NCBI GenBank assembly: GCA_016234495.1
Contig: JACRBI010000054.1
Location: 186,001-250,000 of the forward strand
Source of the DNA: Chloroflexota bacterium
GTDB taxonomy: Bacteria > Chloroflexota > Anaerolineae > Anaerolineales > Villigracilaceae
DNA length: 64,000 nucleotides
Direction: 5' to 3'
A model generated the notes under the pieces. It did no database searches, was not told where the DNA came from, and was given only the letters and a program-made list of their open reading frames with translations. The position numbers and the translations under genes were made by a program. How positions within the stretch are numbered: position 1 is the stretch's first letter; each line of letters begins with the position of its first letter. Of this stretch, positions 51,064 through 60,038 are shown piece after piece.

Positions 51064-51100
51064 AAGCGACAGCCGCCTTTTTATAGTGGGTGGCTGTCAC
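51064..51100. terminator. Hairpin after the kinase gene
   Basis: GACAGCCGCC and GGTGGCTGTC (with G-T type mismatch) enclose TTTTTATAG; lies between the kinase stop and the glycosyltransferase start. Confidence 0.5.
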
Positions 51101-51112
51101 TTTGTAGAACCC

Positions 51113-52123
51113 ATGCCGCCATTTGTTTCGATCATTGTCCCTTGTTATAACGAAGAGACGACCATTCGTCATTTGCTCGATTCTGTTTTCGCGCAGACCT
51201 ATCCGCGCGCGCAGATGGAGTTGATCATTTCCGACGGCATGTCCACAGACCGCACGCGCGATGTCATTGCCGATTTTCAAAAGGAACACACTGACTTGAA
51301 TGTGCGTGTGGTTAATAATTCAGCGCGGACAATTCCCTCGGGACTGAATCAGGCTATTCGGGAGTCCAGAGGCGAGATCATCGTGCGGCTCGATGCGCAC
51401 TCCATGCCAATTCCAGAATATGTGGAGCGCTGCGTTTCCGCGCATGAATCCAACCGAGGCGATAACGTGGGCGGTGTGTGGGAGATTCGCGCGGGGGCAG
51501 AGACGTGGGCCGCAGAGTCGATCTCGTTTGCGGCGGCGCATCCGCTGGGCGTAGGCGACGCGATGTACCGACTCAATGCAAAAGCTGGCGCGGTGGATAC
51601 TGTGCCGTTTGGTTCGTTCCGTCGAACATTGATTGAAAGAATCGGCGCGTTCGATGAATCGCTTTTGGTCAACGAAGATTATGAATTCAATACGCGCGTG
51701 CGCGAATCAGGCGGGACGGTCTGGCTTGATCCTGCCATTCGGTCGGTTTATTTTTCGCGCAGCACATTCGGCAAACTCGCGGTTCAATACTGGCGTTATG
51801 GATATTGGAAGTTGAAAATGCTCAAGCGTTATCCGCATACTTTGCGCTGGCGCCAGGCCTTGCCGCCGTTGTTTGTTTTAAGCCTGATGGTTCTTATTGT
51901 GTTATCCTTGTTCGTTGTGCTTGCGCGTTATATACTTGCCGCGCAATTATTGATGTATCTTTCTGCGCTCGGGCTGGCTGGCTTGAAGGTGGCGGCTGAA
52001 AAAGGAAAAGGATATCTTTTTATCGGTTTGCCGTTTTCGATCCTGACCATGCATTTTTCCTGGGGCGCAGGTTTTTTATGGAGTTTCCTTTCAAATCTCT
52101 TTTCGGTTCGTAAACATGGCTGA
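51113..52123 (+). CDS. Family 2 glycosyltransferase, membrane-associated
   Basis: 336 residues from the ATG at 51113 (an earlier GTG at 51086 falls in a hairpin). GT-A fold: FVSIIVPCYNEETTIRHLL, LIISDGMSTDRTRDVI, IVRLDAHSMPIPEYV (metal-binding DxH variant), then NEDYEFNTRVRESGG. Two or three C-terminal transmembrane helices (about 250-330). It likely adds sugars to an undecaprenyl-linked repeat unit. It overlaps the next gene by eight bases and opens the polysaccharide operon. Confidence 0.92.
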   Translation: MPPFVSIIVPCYNEETTIRHLLDSVFAQTYPRAQMELIISDGMSTDRTRDVIADFQKEHTDLNVRVVNNSARTIPSGLNQAIRESRGEIIVRLDAHSMPIPEYVERCVSAHESNRGDNVGGVWEIRAGAETWAAESISFAAAHPLGVGDAMYRLNAKAGAVDTVPFGSFRRTLIERIGAFDESLLVNEDYEFNTRVRESGGTVWLDPAIRSVYFSRSTFGKLAVQYWRYGYWKLKMLKRYPHTLRWRQALPPLFVLSLMVLIVLSLFVVLARYILAAQLLMYLSALGLAGLKVAAEKGKGYLFIGLPFSILTMHFSWGAGFLWSFLSNLFSVRKHG

Positions 52124-53561
52124 TGTTATTACAAGACCCAGACTAAGATTAAGACCCAGCGAGCAGCGCGGGGTTCTGTTGATAGGCGACCTGATTGCTT
52201 CGGCAGGCGCGATGCTTTTGTCGTTGTACACCTGGTATGAGTACTCTTTGTTTTTGCTGATCAAGAGCGGGTTGTCCGTTGCCAAGGCGGAGCGCCTGAT
52301 CGATGTGAAGGTTCCCTATTGGTTTTATCTGCTCCCTCTGGCGTGGCTTTTACTAATGGTGGATTCTTACGAGCCGCATATTGCCGCATCCTGGAAGAAG
52401 ACATTGCGCAGCATTGCAGTCGCTCCGATCACAGGCCTGCTCGGATACTCCCTCCTGTTTACGATCAATCAAGACCCAGATTCTTTGCCGCGTATCGGGA
52501 TCGGCGCCTTCCTTATCCTCGCTTCGCTCCTGAACCTGGCCTGGCGCGGCATCTATATCCGACTCTACACCTCATCAGGTTTGATGCGCCGCGTATTGAT
52601 CGTCGGCGCAGGCAAGGCTGGTCACTCGTTACTGGAAATATATCGGAAGTTAAATCCGCCGCCATTTCATTTGATCGGCTTCGTCGATGATGACATGCGG
52701 AAACAAGCCAAACCCTATCATGGGTTTAAAGTTTTGGGGACAAGCGAGAAACTACTTGAATTTATTGAAAGCTACCGCGTATCGGATATAGTCGTCGCAA
52801 TAAATGGCGTGATCAAAGGTGAGACCTTTCAGACAATTCTCGATGCCCAGGAACAGGGCGTTGACGTAATCCGTATGCCCATCATGTATGAAGAATTGAC
52901 CCAGCGTGTGCCGGTCGAGCACCTTGAATCGGACTGGGTCATCCGCTCGTTTGTAGATCAGGTGCGCGTGAGCGGAGTCTATGACCTGCTGAAACGCCTG
53001 ATGGATATTTTGGGAGGTCTGGTCGGGTCGACATTTTACGCGATCACCTTTCCCTTTATTGCAATTGCCATCGTGCTGGAAACCGGCTTTCCGATTTTTT
53101 ATACCCAGGAGAGATCAGGCAAGGGCGGACGCGTATTTCGTATTTATAAATATCGCTCCATGTACACAAATGCAGAAGCAGACGGTGAAATTAAAGCAAC
53201 TGAGGTAAACGACCCAAGAGTGACGCGCGTAGGAAATTTCCTGAGGCGCACACGCCTCGACGAAATGCCGCAATTTTGGAGCGTTGTCACCGGCGAGATC
53301 AGTCTGGTCGGTCCGCGAGCGGAGCGGCCTGAGCTTGTAGCCGAATTCCAGAAACAAATCCCGTTTTACCGCGCACGCCTGCTGGTGAAGCCCGGTCTGA
53401 CAGGCTGGGCGCAGATCAACTATGGCTATGTTGCGAGCGTGAAAGAAACAATAGTCAAGCTTGAATACGACCTGTATTACATCAAACACCGCACGCTTGG
53501 CATGGACATGAATATCGTCCTGCGCACGATCGGAACTGTTTTGCGAAGGACGGGCAGATAA
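52116..53561 (+). CDS. Polyprenyl-phosphate sugar-1-phosphate transferase (exopolysaccharide initiator)
   Basis: 481 residues. Four to five N-terminal transmembrane helices, a CoA-binding-like Rossmann middle domain (RVLIVGAGKAGHSLLEIYRK), another helix, then the catalytic bacterial sugar transferase domain: YTQERSGKGGRVFRIYKYRS, LRRTRLDEMPQFWSVV, ISLVGPRAERPE and KPGLTGWAQINYGY. This WbaP/WcaJ-type enzyme moves a sugar-1-phosphate to undecaprenyl phosphate, the first step of exopolysaccharide assembly. The next gene starts immediately after its stop. Confidence 0.95.
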   Translation: MADVITRPRLRLRPSEQRGVLLIGDLIASAGAMLLSLYTWYEYSLFLLIKSGLSVAKAERLIDVKVPYWFYLLPLAWLLLMVDSYEPHIAASWKKTLRSIAVAPITGLLGYSLLFTINQDPDSLPRIGIGAFLILASLLNLAWRGIYIRLYTSSGLMRRVLIVGAGKAGHSLLEIYRKLNPPPFHLIGFVDDDMRKQAKPYHGFKVLGTSEKLLEFIESYRVSDIVVAINGVIKGETFQTILDAQEQGVDVIRMPIMYEELTQRVPVEHLESDWVIRSFVDQVRVSGVYDLLKRLMDILGGLVGSTFYAITFPFIAIAIVLETGFPIFYTQERSGKGGRVFRIYKYRSMYTNAEADGEIKATEVNDPRVTRVGNFLRRTRLDEMPQFWSVVTGEISLVGPRAERPELVAEFQKQIPFYRARLLVKPGLTGWAQINYGYVASVKETIVKLEYDLYYIKHRTLGMDMNIVLRTIGTVLRRTGR

Positions 53562-54485
53562 ATGAAATATCTTATTACCGGCGGCGCGGGCTTCATCGGT
53601 TCACACATTGCGCGCGCTTTGCTTGAACAAGGCGCTGACGTCCGCATCCTGGACAATTTTTCCTCGGGGAAGCGCGAAAACCTGAAAGGACTTGACGTTG
53701 ACCTGATTGAAGGCGACCTGCGAAACGCATCACACGTGACCGAGGCTGTGCGCGGCGTTAATGTCATCTTCCACGAAGCGGCATTCGTCTCCGTCCCCGA
53801 ATCGATGGAGAAGCCGCAGGAATGTTTTGACGTCAATATCACAGGCACATCCGCCTTGTTTGAAGCGGCGCGCAAGGCTGGCGTGCAGCGGGTCGTGATC
53901 GCTTCCAGCGCAGCCGTCTATGGGGACTCGGAAGCCTACCCGCTTTCAGAAGAGACTCCGCTTCGGCAGTTGTCGCCTTACGCAGTCTCCAAACGCGTGG
54001 ACGAAATGTATGCCGAACTATTTACCAATCAATTTGGCTTGGAAGTTGCCGCGCTGCGCTACTTTAATGTCTACGGTCCGCGCCAGCGGCCCGACTCGAT
54101 GTATGCTGCCGCCGTGCCGATCTTCATCCGCCGCATGTTGGACGGCAAGCCGATCACAATCTTCGGTGATGGCGGTCAGACCCGCGATCTGATCAACGTG
54201 CGCGATGTGGTGCAGGCTAACCTGCTAGCTTCTGAGCATCCCGCTGCGCCGGGACAGATCTTCAATGTCTGCACCGGTGTCGAAACACGGCTGCTTGATC
54301 TGCTTGACATCCTTTACGAAATTTTCCCGAATGCTCCCAAACATGTCCACGCTGAGCCGCGCGCCGGTGACATTTACCGCTCCATTGGCACACCAAAAAA
54401 GATCATGGACATTCTCGGGTTCAAGCCTAAAATCACCCTGGCTGATGGTCTCTTTGAAGCCGTGGAAGAAATGCGTAATACGTAG
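53562..54485 (+). CDS. NAD-dependent nucleotide-sugar epimerase (GalE-like)
   Basis: 307 residues, extended SDR. GGAGFIGSHIA at the N-terminus binds NAD; SSAAVYGDSE, the catalytic YAVSKRVDE, ALRYFNVYGPRQRPDS and VNVRDVVQANL are typical of UDP-glucose/UDP-GlcNAc 4-epimerases of the WbpP/Gne group. It should make a UDP-hexose for the polysaccharide built by this cluster. Exact sugar unknown. Confidence 0.93.
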   Translation: MKYLITGGAGFIGSHIARALLEQGADVRILDNFSSGKRENLKGLDVDLIEGDLRNASHVTEAVRGVNVIFHEAAFVSVPESMEKPQECFDVNITGTSALFEAARKAGVQRVVIASSAAVYGDSEAYPLSEETPLRQLSPYAVSKRVDEMYAELFTNQFGLEVAALRYFNVYGPRQRPDSMYAAAVPIFIRRMLDGKPITIFGDGGQTRDLINVRDVVQANLLASEHPAAPGQIFNVCTGVETRLLDLLDILYEIFPNAPKHVHAEPRAGDIYRSIGTPKKIMDILGFKPKITLADGLFEAVEEMRNT

Positions 54486-54499
54486 TTTGCCAATTACCA

Positions 54500-54536
54500 A
54501 TTCTGCCTTCCGCCTTCCGCCTTCAGCATTCTGAAT
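54500..54536. repeat. Low-complexity CGCCTTC repeat before the CapD-like gene
   Basis: Tandem CCTTCCG-type heptamers (CTGCCTTCCGCCTTCCG and on) fill the 55-bp gap. Closely related text occurs inside the FemAB gene at 56750-56788. Confidence 0.6.
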
Positions 54537-54540
54537 TTCT

Positions 54541-56433
54541 ATGTCCTCCCGCCCCAACGTCCGCAACCGCTTCGTTTTAATTGGCGACATCGCCCTCATC
54601 ATCATTTCGGTGCTGGGCAGTTTTGCGCTGCGACTCGATGCGAGCGAACTTCCGTTTTATTTCCCTGCCGCGCTGGCCATGTGCGCCGTGTCATTGATCG
54701 TCAAGATCCCCGTTTATTTTTATTTTGGTTTATATCGCCGCCTGTGGATTTATGCCAGCACAAGCGAACTGCGCCTGATCACGGTGGCAGTGACGACCGC
54801 TTCGGTGCTGACCTCAGGCGTGATGTCCTTGATCCTGTATTTTGAATGGCTGCCGGGCTTTGCGCGCTCCGCGCTGGGCATAGACTGGCTGCTCTCGATC
54901 GTTCTCATCGGCGGCTCGCGTTTCGCCTTGCGTATCCTCGCCGAACAATCCAATGTACCGCGTGATGCAAAGCGCGAATCCAAGCGCGTGATCATCATCG
55001 GCGCGGGAGATGCGGGCGCTCTGGTTGTGCGTGAATTGCAAAAAACTTCGCAGTTGAATCTAGTCCCCGTCGGCTTTCTGGATGATGACCCCGCCAAGCA
55101 GAACCATCAAATTTACGGCGTGTCCGTCATCGGGAAAATTAGCAGGCTTTCCAATATCCTTGACAGCCAGCAGGTGGACGAAGTCATCATTGCCATTCCC
55201 TCAGCGCCCGGGAATATCATCCGCCTTGTCAACGATGCCTGCCGCCAAAAGGGAATCCCTTCGCGCACCATGCCCGGCATCTACGAATTGATCGGCGGCA
55301 AGGTCAGTGTCAACCGTTTGCGCGAAGTGGATATCACCGACCTGCTGCGCCGCGAGCCCGTGCGGGTAAACGATGAAAAAGTGGGACTCGCCATCGAGGG
55401 CAGGCGCGTACTCGTCACAGGGGCGGGCGGCTCCATCGGAAGCGAGCTCAGCCGTCAGATTGCGCGTCGCGATCCGGCCGAATTGGTCTTGTTGGGTCAC
55501 GGCGAGAACAGCATCTTTCAAATCCTGCTTGAACTTCAAAGCAATTATCCATCGTTAAAAGTCACCCCGGTCATTGCGGATATTCGCAATGCTCAGCGGC
55601 TCGATTCAGTTTTCAAAAATCAACGACCGCAAATGGTCTTTCATGCCGCCGCGCACAAACATGTTTCATTGATGGAGGCCAATCCTTATGAGGCTGTTTC
55701 CAATAATGTGCTCGGCACGCGCAACCTTGTAAAAGCCGCGCTTGACCATAACATCGAACGCTTTGTCCTGATCTCCACCGACAAAGCCGTGCGCCCTTCG
55801 AGCATTTATGGCGCAACCAAACGCCTTGCTGAAGCAATTGTCCTCGACGCCGCCAAAAAGAACAAGCGCGCGTTTACCGTTGTACGCTTTGGCAACGTGC
55901 TTGGCTCGCGCGGCTCGATCATTCCGATCTTCAAGAATCAAATTGCAAACGGCGGCCCCGTCACCATCACGCACCCCGACATGGAACGCTTCTTCATGAC
56001 CATCCCCGAGGCTGTCTATCTTGTATTGCAGGCATCGTCCATGCAAAATGGCGGCGAGGTATTTGTGCTCAACATGGGCAAGCCGGTCCGCATCCTCGAC
56101 CTCGCCGAAGACCTCATAAAACTTTCGGGGCTTGAACCCAGCAAAGATATCGAGATCACATTCACCGGCATTAAGCCCGGTGAAAAACTTGCCGAGGAAC
56201 TTTGGGATGAAGGCACGCCGCTCGCGCAGACATCCCACCCCGACATCTTCCGCCTTGAGCAGGACGCATCTTCCTTCATCCGAAACCTGCCTCAAGCCAT
56301 TGAGCAGTTATCAACCCTCAGCCTCTCCGCAGACCGCAGCTCCCTCAACAAACTCATCGACGAATTGATTCCCGGTTCTCACATCAGCGACGCGCAGCCT
56401 TCAGATCTTCAACCTTTATCCTTCGACTTATAA
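54541..56433 (+). CDS. CapD/FlaA1-type membrane nucleotide-sugar 4,6-dehydratase
   Basis: 630 residues. Four N-terminal transmembrane helices (about 12-120), a first Rossmann domain (VIIIGAGDAGALVVRELQK) and a second, catalytic SDR domain from about 285 (VLVTGAGGSIGSELSRQIAR, ISTDKAVRPSSIYGATKRLA, FGNVLGSRGSIIPIF, TIPEAVYLVLQA). It should convert UDP-GlcNAc to a 4-keto-6-deoxy sugar. The catalytic segment reads YGATK, whereas WbpM and PglF have MGATK, so the chemistry may differ in detail. It overlaps the next gene by one base. Confidence 0.95.
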   Translation: MSSRPNVRNRFVLIGDIALIIISVLGSFALRLDASELPFYFPAALAMCAVSLIVKIPVYFYFGLYRRLWIYASTSELRLITVAVTTASVLTSGVMSLILYFEWLPGFARSALGIDWLLSIVLIGGSRFALRILAEQSNVPRDAKRESKRVIIIGAGDAGALVVRELQKTSQLNLVPVGFLDDDPAKQNHQIYGVSVIGKISRLSNILDSQQVDEVIIAIPSAPGNIIRLVNDACRQKGIPSRTMPGIYELIGGKVSVNRLREVDITDLLRREPVRVNDEKVGLAIEGRRVLVTGAGGSIGSELSRQIARRDPAELVLLGHGENSIFQILLELQSNYPSLKVTPVIADIRNAQRLDSVFKNQRPQMVFHAAAHKHVSLMEANPYEAVSNNVLGTRNLVKAALDHNIERFVLISTDKAVRPSSIYGATKRLAEAIVLDAAKKNKRAFTVVRFGNVLGSRGSIIPIFKNQIANGGPVTITHPDMERFFMTIPEAVYLVLQASSMQNGGEVFVLNMGKPVRILDLAEDLIKLSGLEPSKDIEITFTGIKPGEKLAEELWDEGTPLAQTSHPDIFRLEQDASSFIRNLPQAIEQLSTLSLSADRSSLNKLIDELIPGSHISDAQPSDLQPLSFDL

Positions 56434-57422
56434 TGCCTGAAGTTAATCTCACTGATTGGAATCATTTTCTGGAATTTCATCCCGACGCGCATTTACTTCA
56501 AATGGGTGAGTGGGGCGAGCTTAAAAAGGATTTTGGCTGGAAACCAGTGCGCTTCATTTTTGACCGTGAGGCTGGTGCGCAAATCCTCTTCCGCCGCCTG
56601 CCTTTGGGTTTGACTCTCGGCTACATGCCGAAGCCCGTAGGCAGCGGACAGTGGACAGTGGACAGTGATCAATTCTGGAAGGAGGTTGATTCCATTTGCA
56701 AAAAGAATCACGCTGTCTTCCTGAAAATCGAACCTGATGCTTTGGACGATGCCTTCCGCTTTCCGCCTTCTGCTTTCCGTGTTTCCCCTCACAACATTCA
56801 ACCTCCCCGCACCATTGTTGTTGACATTAAAGACAGCGAAGAAATCATCCTCGCTCGCATGAAACCCAAGTGCCGCTACAACATTCGCCTCGCCGAGAAA
56901 AAAGGCGTGACCGTCCGCGCATGGGATGACATCTCTGCCTTCCACGAAATGATGACCGTCACAGGCGGACGTGATAACTTCGGCGTGCATTCGAGGAAAT
57001 ATTATCAACGCGCGTATGAGTTATTCCACCCCAAAGGAACATGTGAATTATTGGTCGCTGAATATGAAGGTAAACCTCTCGCCTCGCTGATGGTCTTCGC
57101 CAATGGGAAACGCGCATGGTATGTCTACGGCGCGTCCAATGACCAGGAACGCAACCGAATGCCGACTTATCTTTTACAGTGGGAGGCTATCCGCTGGGCA
57201 AAGGCGCGCGGCTGCGAGGAATACGACCTGTGGGGCGTCCCTGATGAAAACGAAGAAACCCTCGAAGCCCAATTTGAATCCCGCCACGATGGGTTATGGG
57301 GAGTCTACCGCTTCAAGCGTGGATTCGGCGGTGAGGTCAAACGCGCCGCGCAAGCGTTGGACAGAGTGTACAATCCTCTGTTGTATTGGCTTTACACAAA
57401 GTACATTGGGAATAGGGAATAG
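56433..57422 (+). CDS. FemAB/FemX-type aminoacyltransferase (first copy)
   Basis: 329 residues, GNAT-like double fold. FemABX proteins add amino acids from aminoacyl-tRNA to lipid II interpeptide bridges. Visible: FHPDAHLLQMGEWGELKKDF, MKPKCRYNIRLAEKKGV, GRDNFGVHSRKYYQRAYELF, KRAWYVYGASNDQERN, PTYLLQWEAIRWAKARGCEE YDLWG and VYRFKRGFGGEV. Two inserts (about 71-78 and 110-119) are translations of low-complexity DNA repeats. It is linked by one-base overlaps to both neighbours. In this locus the target could also be a polysaccharide, not peptidoglycan. Confidence 0.9.
   Translation: MPEVNLTDWNHFLEFHPDAHLLQMGEWGELKKDFGWKPVRFIFDREAGAQILFRRLPLGLTLGYMPKPVGSGQWTVDSDQFWKEVDSICKKNHAVFLKIEPDALDDAFRFPPSAFRVSPHNIQPPRTIVVDIKDSEEIILARMKPKCRYNIRLAEKKGVTVRAWDDISAFHEMMTVTGGRDNFGVHSRKYYQRAYELFHPKGTCELLVAEYEGKPLASLMVFANGKRAWYVYGASNDQERNRMPTYLLQWEAIRWAKARGCEEYDLWGVPDENEETLEAQFESRHDGLWGVYRFKRGFGGEVKRAAQALDRVYNPLLYWLYTKYIGNRE
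56640..56672. repeat. GGACAGT tandem repeat inside the first FemAB gene
   Basis: GCGGACAGTGGACAGTGG and on, a 7-bp unit repeated three times and kept in frame (protein GSGQWTVDSDQ). The homologous position in the second FemAB gene lacks it. Confidence 0.6.
56750..56788. repeat. CCGCTTTCCGCCTTCTG repeat inside the first FemAB gene
   Basis: In-frame low-complexity insert translated as FRFPPSAFRV, related to the intergenic repeat at 54500-54536. Confidence 0.6.
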
Positions 57423-58570
57423 TGACGAACAATATTTGGAATGAAATAATCTCAAAACTTCCAAACCCGCACTTTCTCCAAACCTATGAATGGGGACAGG
57501 TGAAGGCGAAGTATGGCTGGCAGCCAATTTACCTGGTGTGGGATAAAGATGGAAAGATGAAAGAAGAAAAAACGAATCTTGCTTCTTTCACCTTTCCTGT
57601 TCAAGCCGCTTGTCTTGTCCTCAAAAAACAAATCCTCTCCCGTGGATTCGCCGCACGTCTGTCCATTCTTTACGCACCGAAAGGTCCGCTGATGGATTGG
57701 AACAACGAACCGCTGCGGACTCGTGTGCTTAATGACTTGCAATCTTTTGCGCGGAAGCAGGGCGCGGTCTTCCTGAAAATTGACCCAGACGTCATGCTCG
57801 GGCGCGGAGTCCCTGACAGCGAAGGGGATGTACCAGAAAACAGCGGGCAGGCTCTCAAGTCAGAGTTGACGCGCAGGGGCTGGGGCTATTCATCGGATCA
57901 GATCCAATTCCAAAATACAGTCCTCGTTGATTTATCCGCCACCGAAGAGGAAATGCTTGCGCGCATGAAGCCGAAGACGCGCTACAACGTGCGCCTTGCA
58001 GAGAAAAAAGGCGTGACCGTCCGCACTGGCACGGTGGATGATCTGCCGATGCTCTACAAAATGTACGCTGAAACATCCGTCCGGGATGGCTTCGTGATCC
58101 GCGACGAAAATTATTACATGACCGTTTGGAAATTGTTCATGCACTCCACGGTCAATGGTCAACCGTCAACCGTCCCGCTAATCGCCGAAGTAAATAACGA
58201 ACCCGTCGCTGCAATTTTCCTTTTCACGTTTGCTGACCGCGCCTATTATGTCTATGGCATGTCGCGCAATTTGCATCGCGAAAAAATGCCGACCTATCTT
58301 TTGCAATGGGATGCCATGAAGCGCGCGAAGTCGAATGGATGTACTGCTTATGATCTGTGGGGTGCGCCTGAAACCTTTGATGAAAGCGACACGATGTGGG
58401 GTGTTTATCGCTTCAAGGAAGGCCTGGGCGGAGAAGTCCTCCGCACGCTGGGAGCGTATGATTACGCGCCTAATAAATTTTGGTACAAGATGTATGCCGA
58501 GGTCATGCCGCGTATTTTAGATGTGATGCGCTCGAGGGGGAAAGAGAAAACGAGACAGACTTTGGAGTAA
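57422..58570 (+). CDS. FemAB/FemX-type aminoacyltransferase (second copy)
   Basis: 382 residues, start GTG overlapping the previous TAG by one base. Tandem paralogue of the preceding gene: LPNPHFLQTYEWGQVKAKYG, MKPKTRYNVRLAEKKGV, VRDGFVIRDENYYMTVWKLF, RAYYVYGMSRNLHREK, MPTYLLQWDAMKRAKSNGC and MWGVYRFKEGLGGEV. Longer than the first copy because of a segment around 120-160. An in-frame GGTCAACCGTCAACCGTC repeat (58146-58176) yields STVNGQPSTVPL. The two may act in sequence, as FemA and FemB do, or as a pair. Confidence 0.9.
   Translation: MTNNIWNEIISKLPNPHFLQTYEWGQVKAKYGWQPIYLVWDKDGKMKEEKTNLASFTFPVQAACLVLKKQILSRGFAARLSILYAPKGPLMDWNNEPLRTRVLNDLQSFARKQGAVFLKIDPDVMLGRGVPDSEGDVPENSGQALKSELTRRGWGYSSDQIQFQNTVLVDLSATEEEMLARMKPKTRYNVRLAEKKGVTVRTGTVDDLPMLYKMYAETSVRDGFVIRDENYYMTVWKLFMHSTVNGQPSTVPLIAEVNNEPVAAIFLFTFADRAYYVYGMSRNLHREKMPTYLLQWDAMKRAKSNGCTAYDLWGAPETFDESDTMWGVYRFKEGLGGEVLRTLGAYDYAPNKFWYKMYAEVMPRILDVMRSRGKEKTRQTLE
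58146..58176. repeat. GGTCAACCGTC repeat inside the second FemAB gene
   Basis: Short direct and inverted GTCAA/GGTCAACCGTCAACCGTC text kept in frame; similar words recur at 61133-61196 and 62618-62682. Confidence 0.55.
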
Positions 58571-58572
58571 TA

Positions 58573-58592
58573 TCCACGAAGAGCACGAAGAT
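58573..58592. repeat. Left inverted repeat flanking the GxxExxY gene
   Basis: ATCCACGAAGAGCACGAAG here is the reverse complement, with about two mismatches, of CGTGCCCTTCGTGGAT and flanks at 59010-59026. Confidence 0.6.
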
Positions 58593-58617
58593 GCACTAAT
58601 CTTTTTTTGGAGGATTG

Positions 58618-58995
58618 ATGGCTGAGTTGATTTACAAAGACGAGGTGTTTGCGATTGTAGGCGCGGCTATTGAAGTACATCGTGTTTTGGGTTCTGGTTT
58701 TTTGGAAGCGGTTTATCAGGAGGCTATGGAAATTGAATCTGCTTCGAAGAATATTCCTTTTGTAGCGCAACAGGTTCTTCAAATTCAATACAAACAATAT
58801 ACTTTGAAAAAGGATTATATTGCAGATATGATTTGCTTTGAGAAAATTATCGTTGAGTTCAAGGCGCTGGACAAATTGACAGGTCGGGAGGAATCTCAAA
58901 TTATCAATTACTTGAAAGCCACTGGTTACAAAGTCGGAGTGTTAATTAATTTTGGTAGTCAACCCAAACTAGAATGGAAACGATTTGTGTATTAA
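58618..58995 (+). CDS. GxxExxY family protein (PDDEXK_3-like)
   Basis: 125 residues from the ATG at 58618 (GGAGG upstream; a TTG one codon earlier is possible). The naming motif G27-x-x-E30-x-x-Y33 lies in GSGFLEAVYQEAM after IVGAAIEVHRVLG. A PD-(D/E)XK nuclease-like signature follows: D70 in YIADMICF and E80-x-K82 in IIVEFKALD, ending INYLKATGYKVGVLINFG. The family is small, multi-copy and uncharacterised. Its DNA is more AT-rich than its neighbours, and it is framed by inverted repeats, which suggests arrival as a unit. Confidence 0.88.
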   Translation: MAELIYKDEVFAIVGAAIEVHRVLGSGFLEAVYQEAMEIESASKNIPFVAQQVLQIQYKQYTLKKDYIADMICFEKIIVEFKALDKLTGREESQIINYLKATGYKVGVLINFGSQPKLEWKRFVY

Positions 58996-59004
58996 CTTTC
59001 GTGT

Positions 59005-59029
59005 TTATTCGTGCCCTTCGTGGATAAAT
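59005..59029. repeat. Right inverted repeat flanking the GxxExxY gene
   Basis: TTCGTGCCCTTCGTGGATA faces the left copy at 58573-58592; a second TTCGTG lies just before it. Confidence 0.6.
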
Positions 59030-59040
59030 CTAGGAGTTAC

Positions 59041-60024
59041 ATGAAAAAAATTTCCCGAATAAATTTCGCACATCTGCCAACCCCAATCGAAGAACTTCCG
59101 CGGCTGACCAAAGCCCTTGGCGGGCCGCGCATTTTCGTCAAGCGCGACGACCAGACGGGACTCGCATTCGGCGGAAATAAAACCCGCAAGTTGGAATTCC
59201 TTGTTGCGGAGGCGCAGGAACAGGGCGCGGATATGCTGATCTCAGCCGGCGCGATTCAGTCGAATCACTGCCGGCAGACAGTTGCCGCCGCCGCCCGCTT
59301 CGGCTTTGACTGTAAACTGGTTCTGACCGGCGACAGGCCGAGTCGGCCCTCTGCGAATTTTCTGCTTGACCAGCTCTTCGGCGCGGAGATTATCACCGTG
59401 GCAGACCGCGCAGACCGCGACCAGATTTTGCAGGAGACCTTTGACAATGCCCTCGCTGCGGGGAAGAAACCTTATCTCGTCCCTTACGGCGGGTCGAGTC
59501 CCACAGGGGCAATGGGTTATACGTTTGCGATGGAAGAATTAATGAGTCAACTAAAAAAACTCCGAGGTTTGGAGATTGACTGGATCGTCTTCGGCACATC
59601 TTCGGGTGGCACGCACGCGGGGCTTGTCCTCGGACAGCGGTTGTTTGGCTTCAAAGGCAAAATTTTAGGAATCAGCATTGACGAGCCAGAGATGGAACTC
59701 AAAGCACATGTTTCCGCGCTTGCTTCACAAGCCAGCGAAAAACTCGGCGAGCGGATTCAGTTCACGGGTGATGATGTTCTTGCCAATGAAAATTATTGCC
59801 AGGCTGGTTATGGAGTCTTCGGGGCAGGGGAGCGCGAAGCGATTAAATTATTTGCCAGCAACGAAGGACTTCTGCTTGACCCCGTCTACACAGGCCGCGC
59901 TGCTGCCGGGTTGATTGACCTTATCCGCAAGGGATTCTTCAAGAAGGAAGAGACAGTCTTATTCTGGCACACAGGCGGTCAACCCGCGTTGTTTGCGGAT
60001 AAGTATTCGCAAGAGATTGTTTAG
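59041..60024 (+). CDS. dcyD: D-cysteine desulfhydrase / ACC-deaminase-family PLP enzyme
   Basis: 327 residues from the ATG at 59041 (AGGAG four bases upstream); a longer frame runs through the repeat. Fold-type II PLP enzyme: LPTPIEELPRLTKALGG, FVKRDDQTGLAFGGNKTRK with PLP-lysine K47, SAGAIQSNHCRQTVAAAARF, LVPYGGSSPTGAMGY, FGTSSGGTHAGL and LDPVYTGRAAAGL. It likely cleaves D-cysteine to pyruvate, ammonia and H2S, or acts on 1-aminocyclopropane-1-carboxylate; the two activities are hard to tell apart by eye. Confidence 0.88.
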   Translation: MKKISRINFAHLPTPIEELPRLTKALGGPRIFVKRDDQTGLAFGGNKTRKLEFLVAEAQEQGADMLISAGAIQSNHCRQTVAAAARFGFDCKLVLTGDRPSRPSANFLLDQLFGAEIITVADRADRDQILQETFDNALAAGKKPYLVPYGGSSPTGAMGYTFAMEELMSQLKKLRGLEIDWIVFGTSSGGTHAGLVLGQRLFGFKGKILGISIDEPEMELKAHVSALASQASEKLGERIQFTGDDVLANENYCQAGYGVFGAGEREAIKLFASNEGLLLDPVYTGRAAAGLIDLIRKGFFKKEETVLFWHTGGQPALFADKYSQEIV

Positions 60025-60038
60025 CGCCCCGCCTGTTT

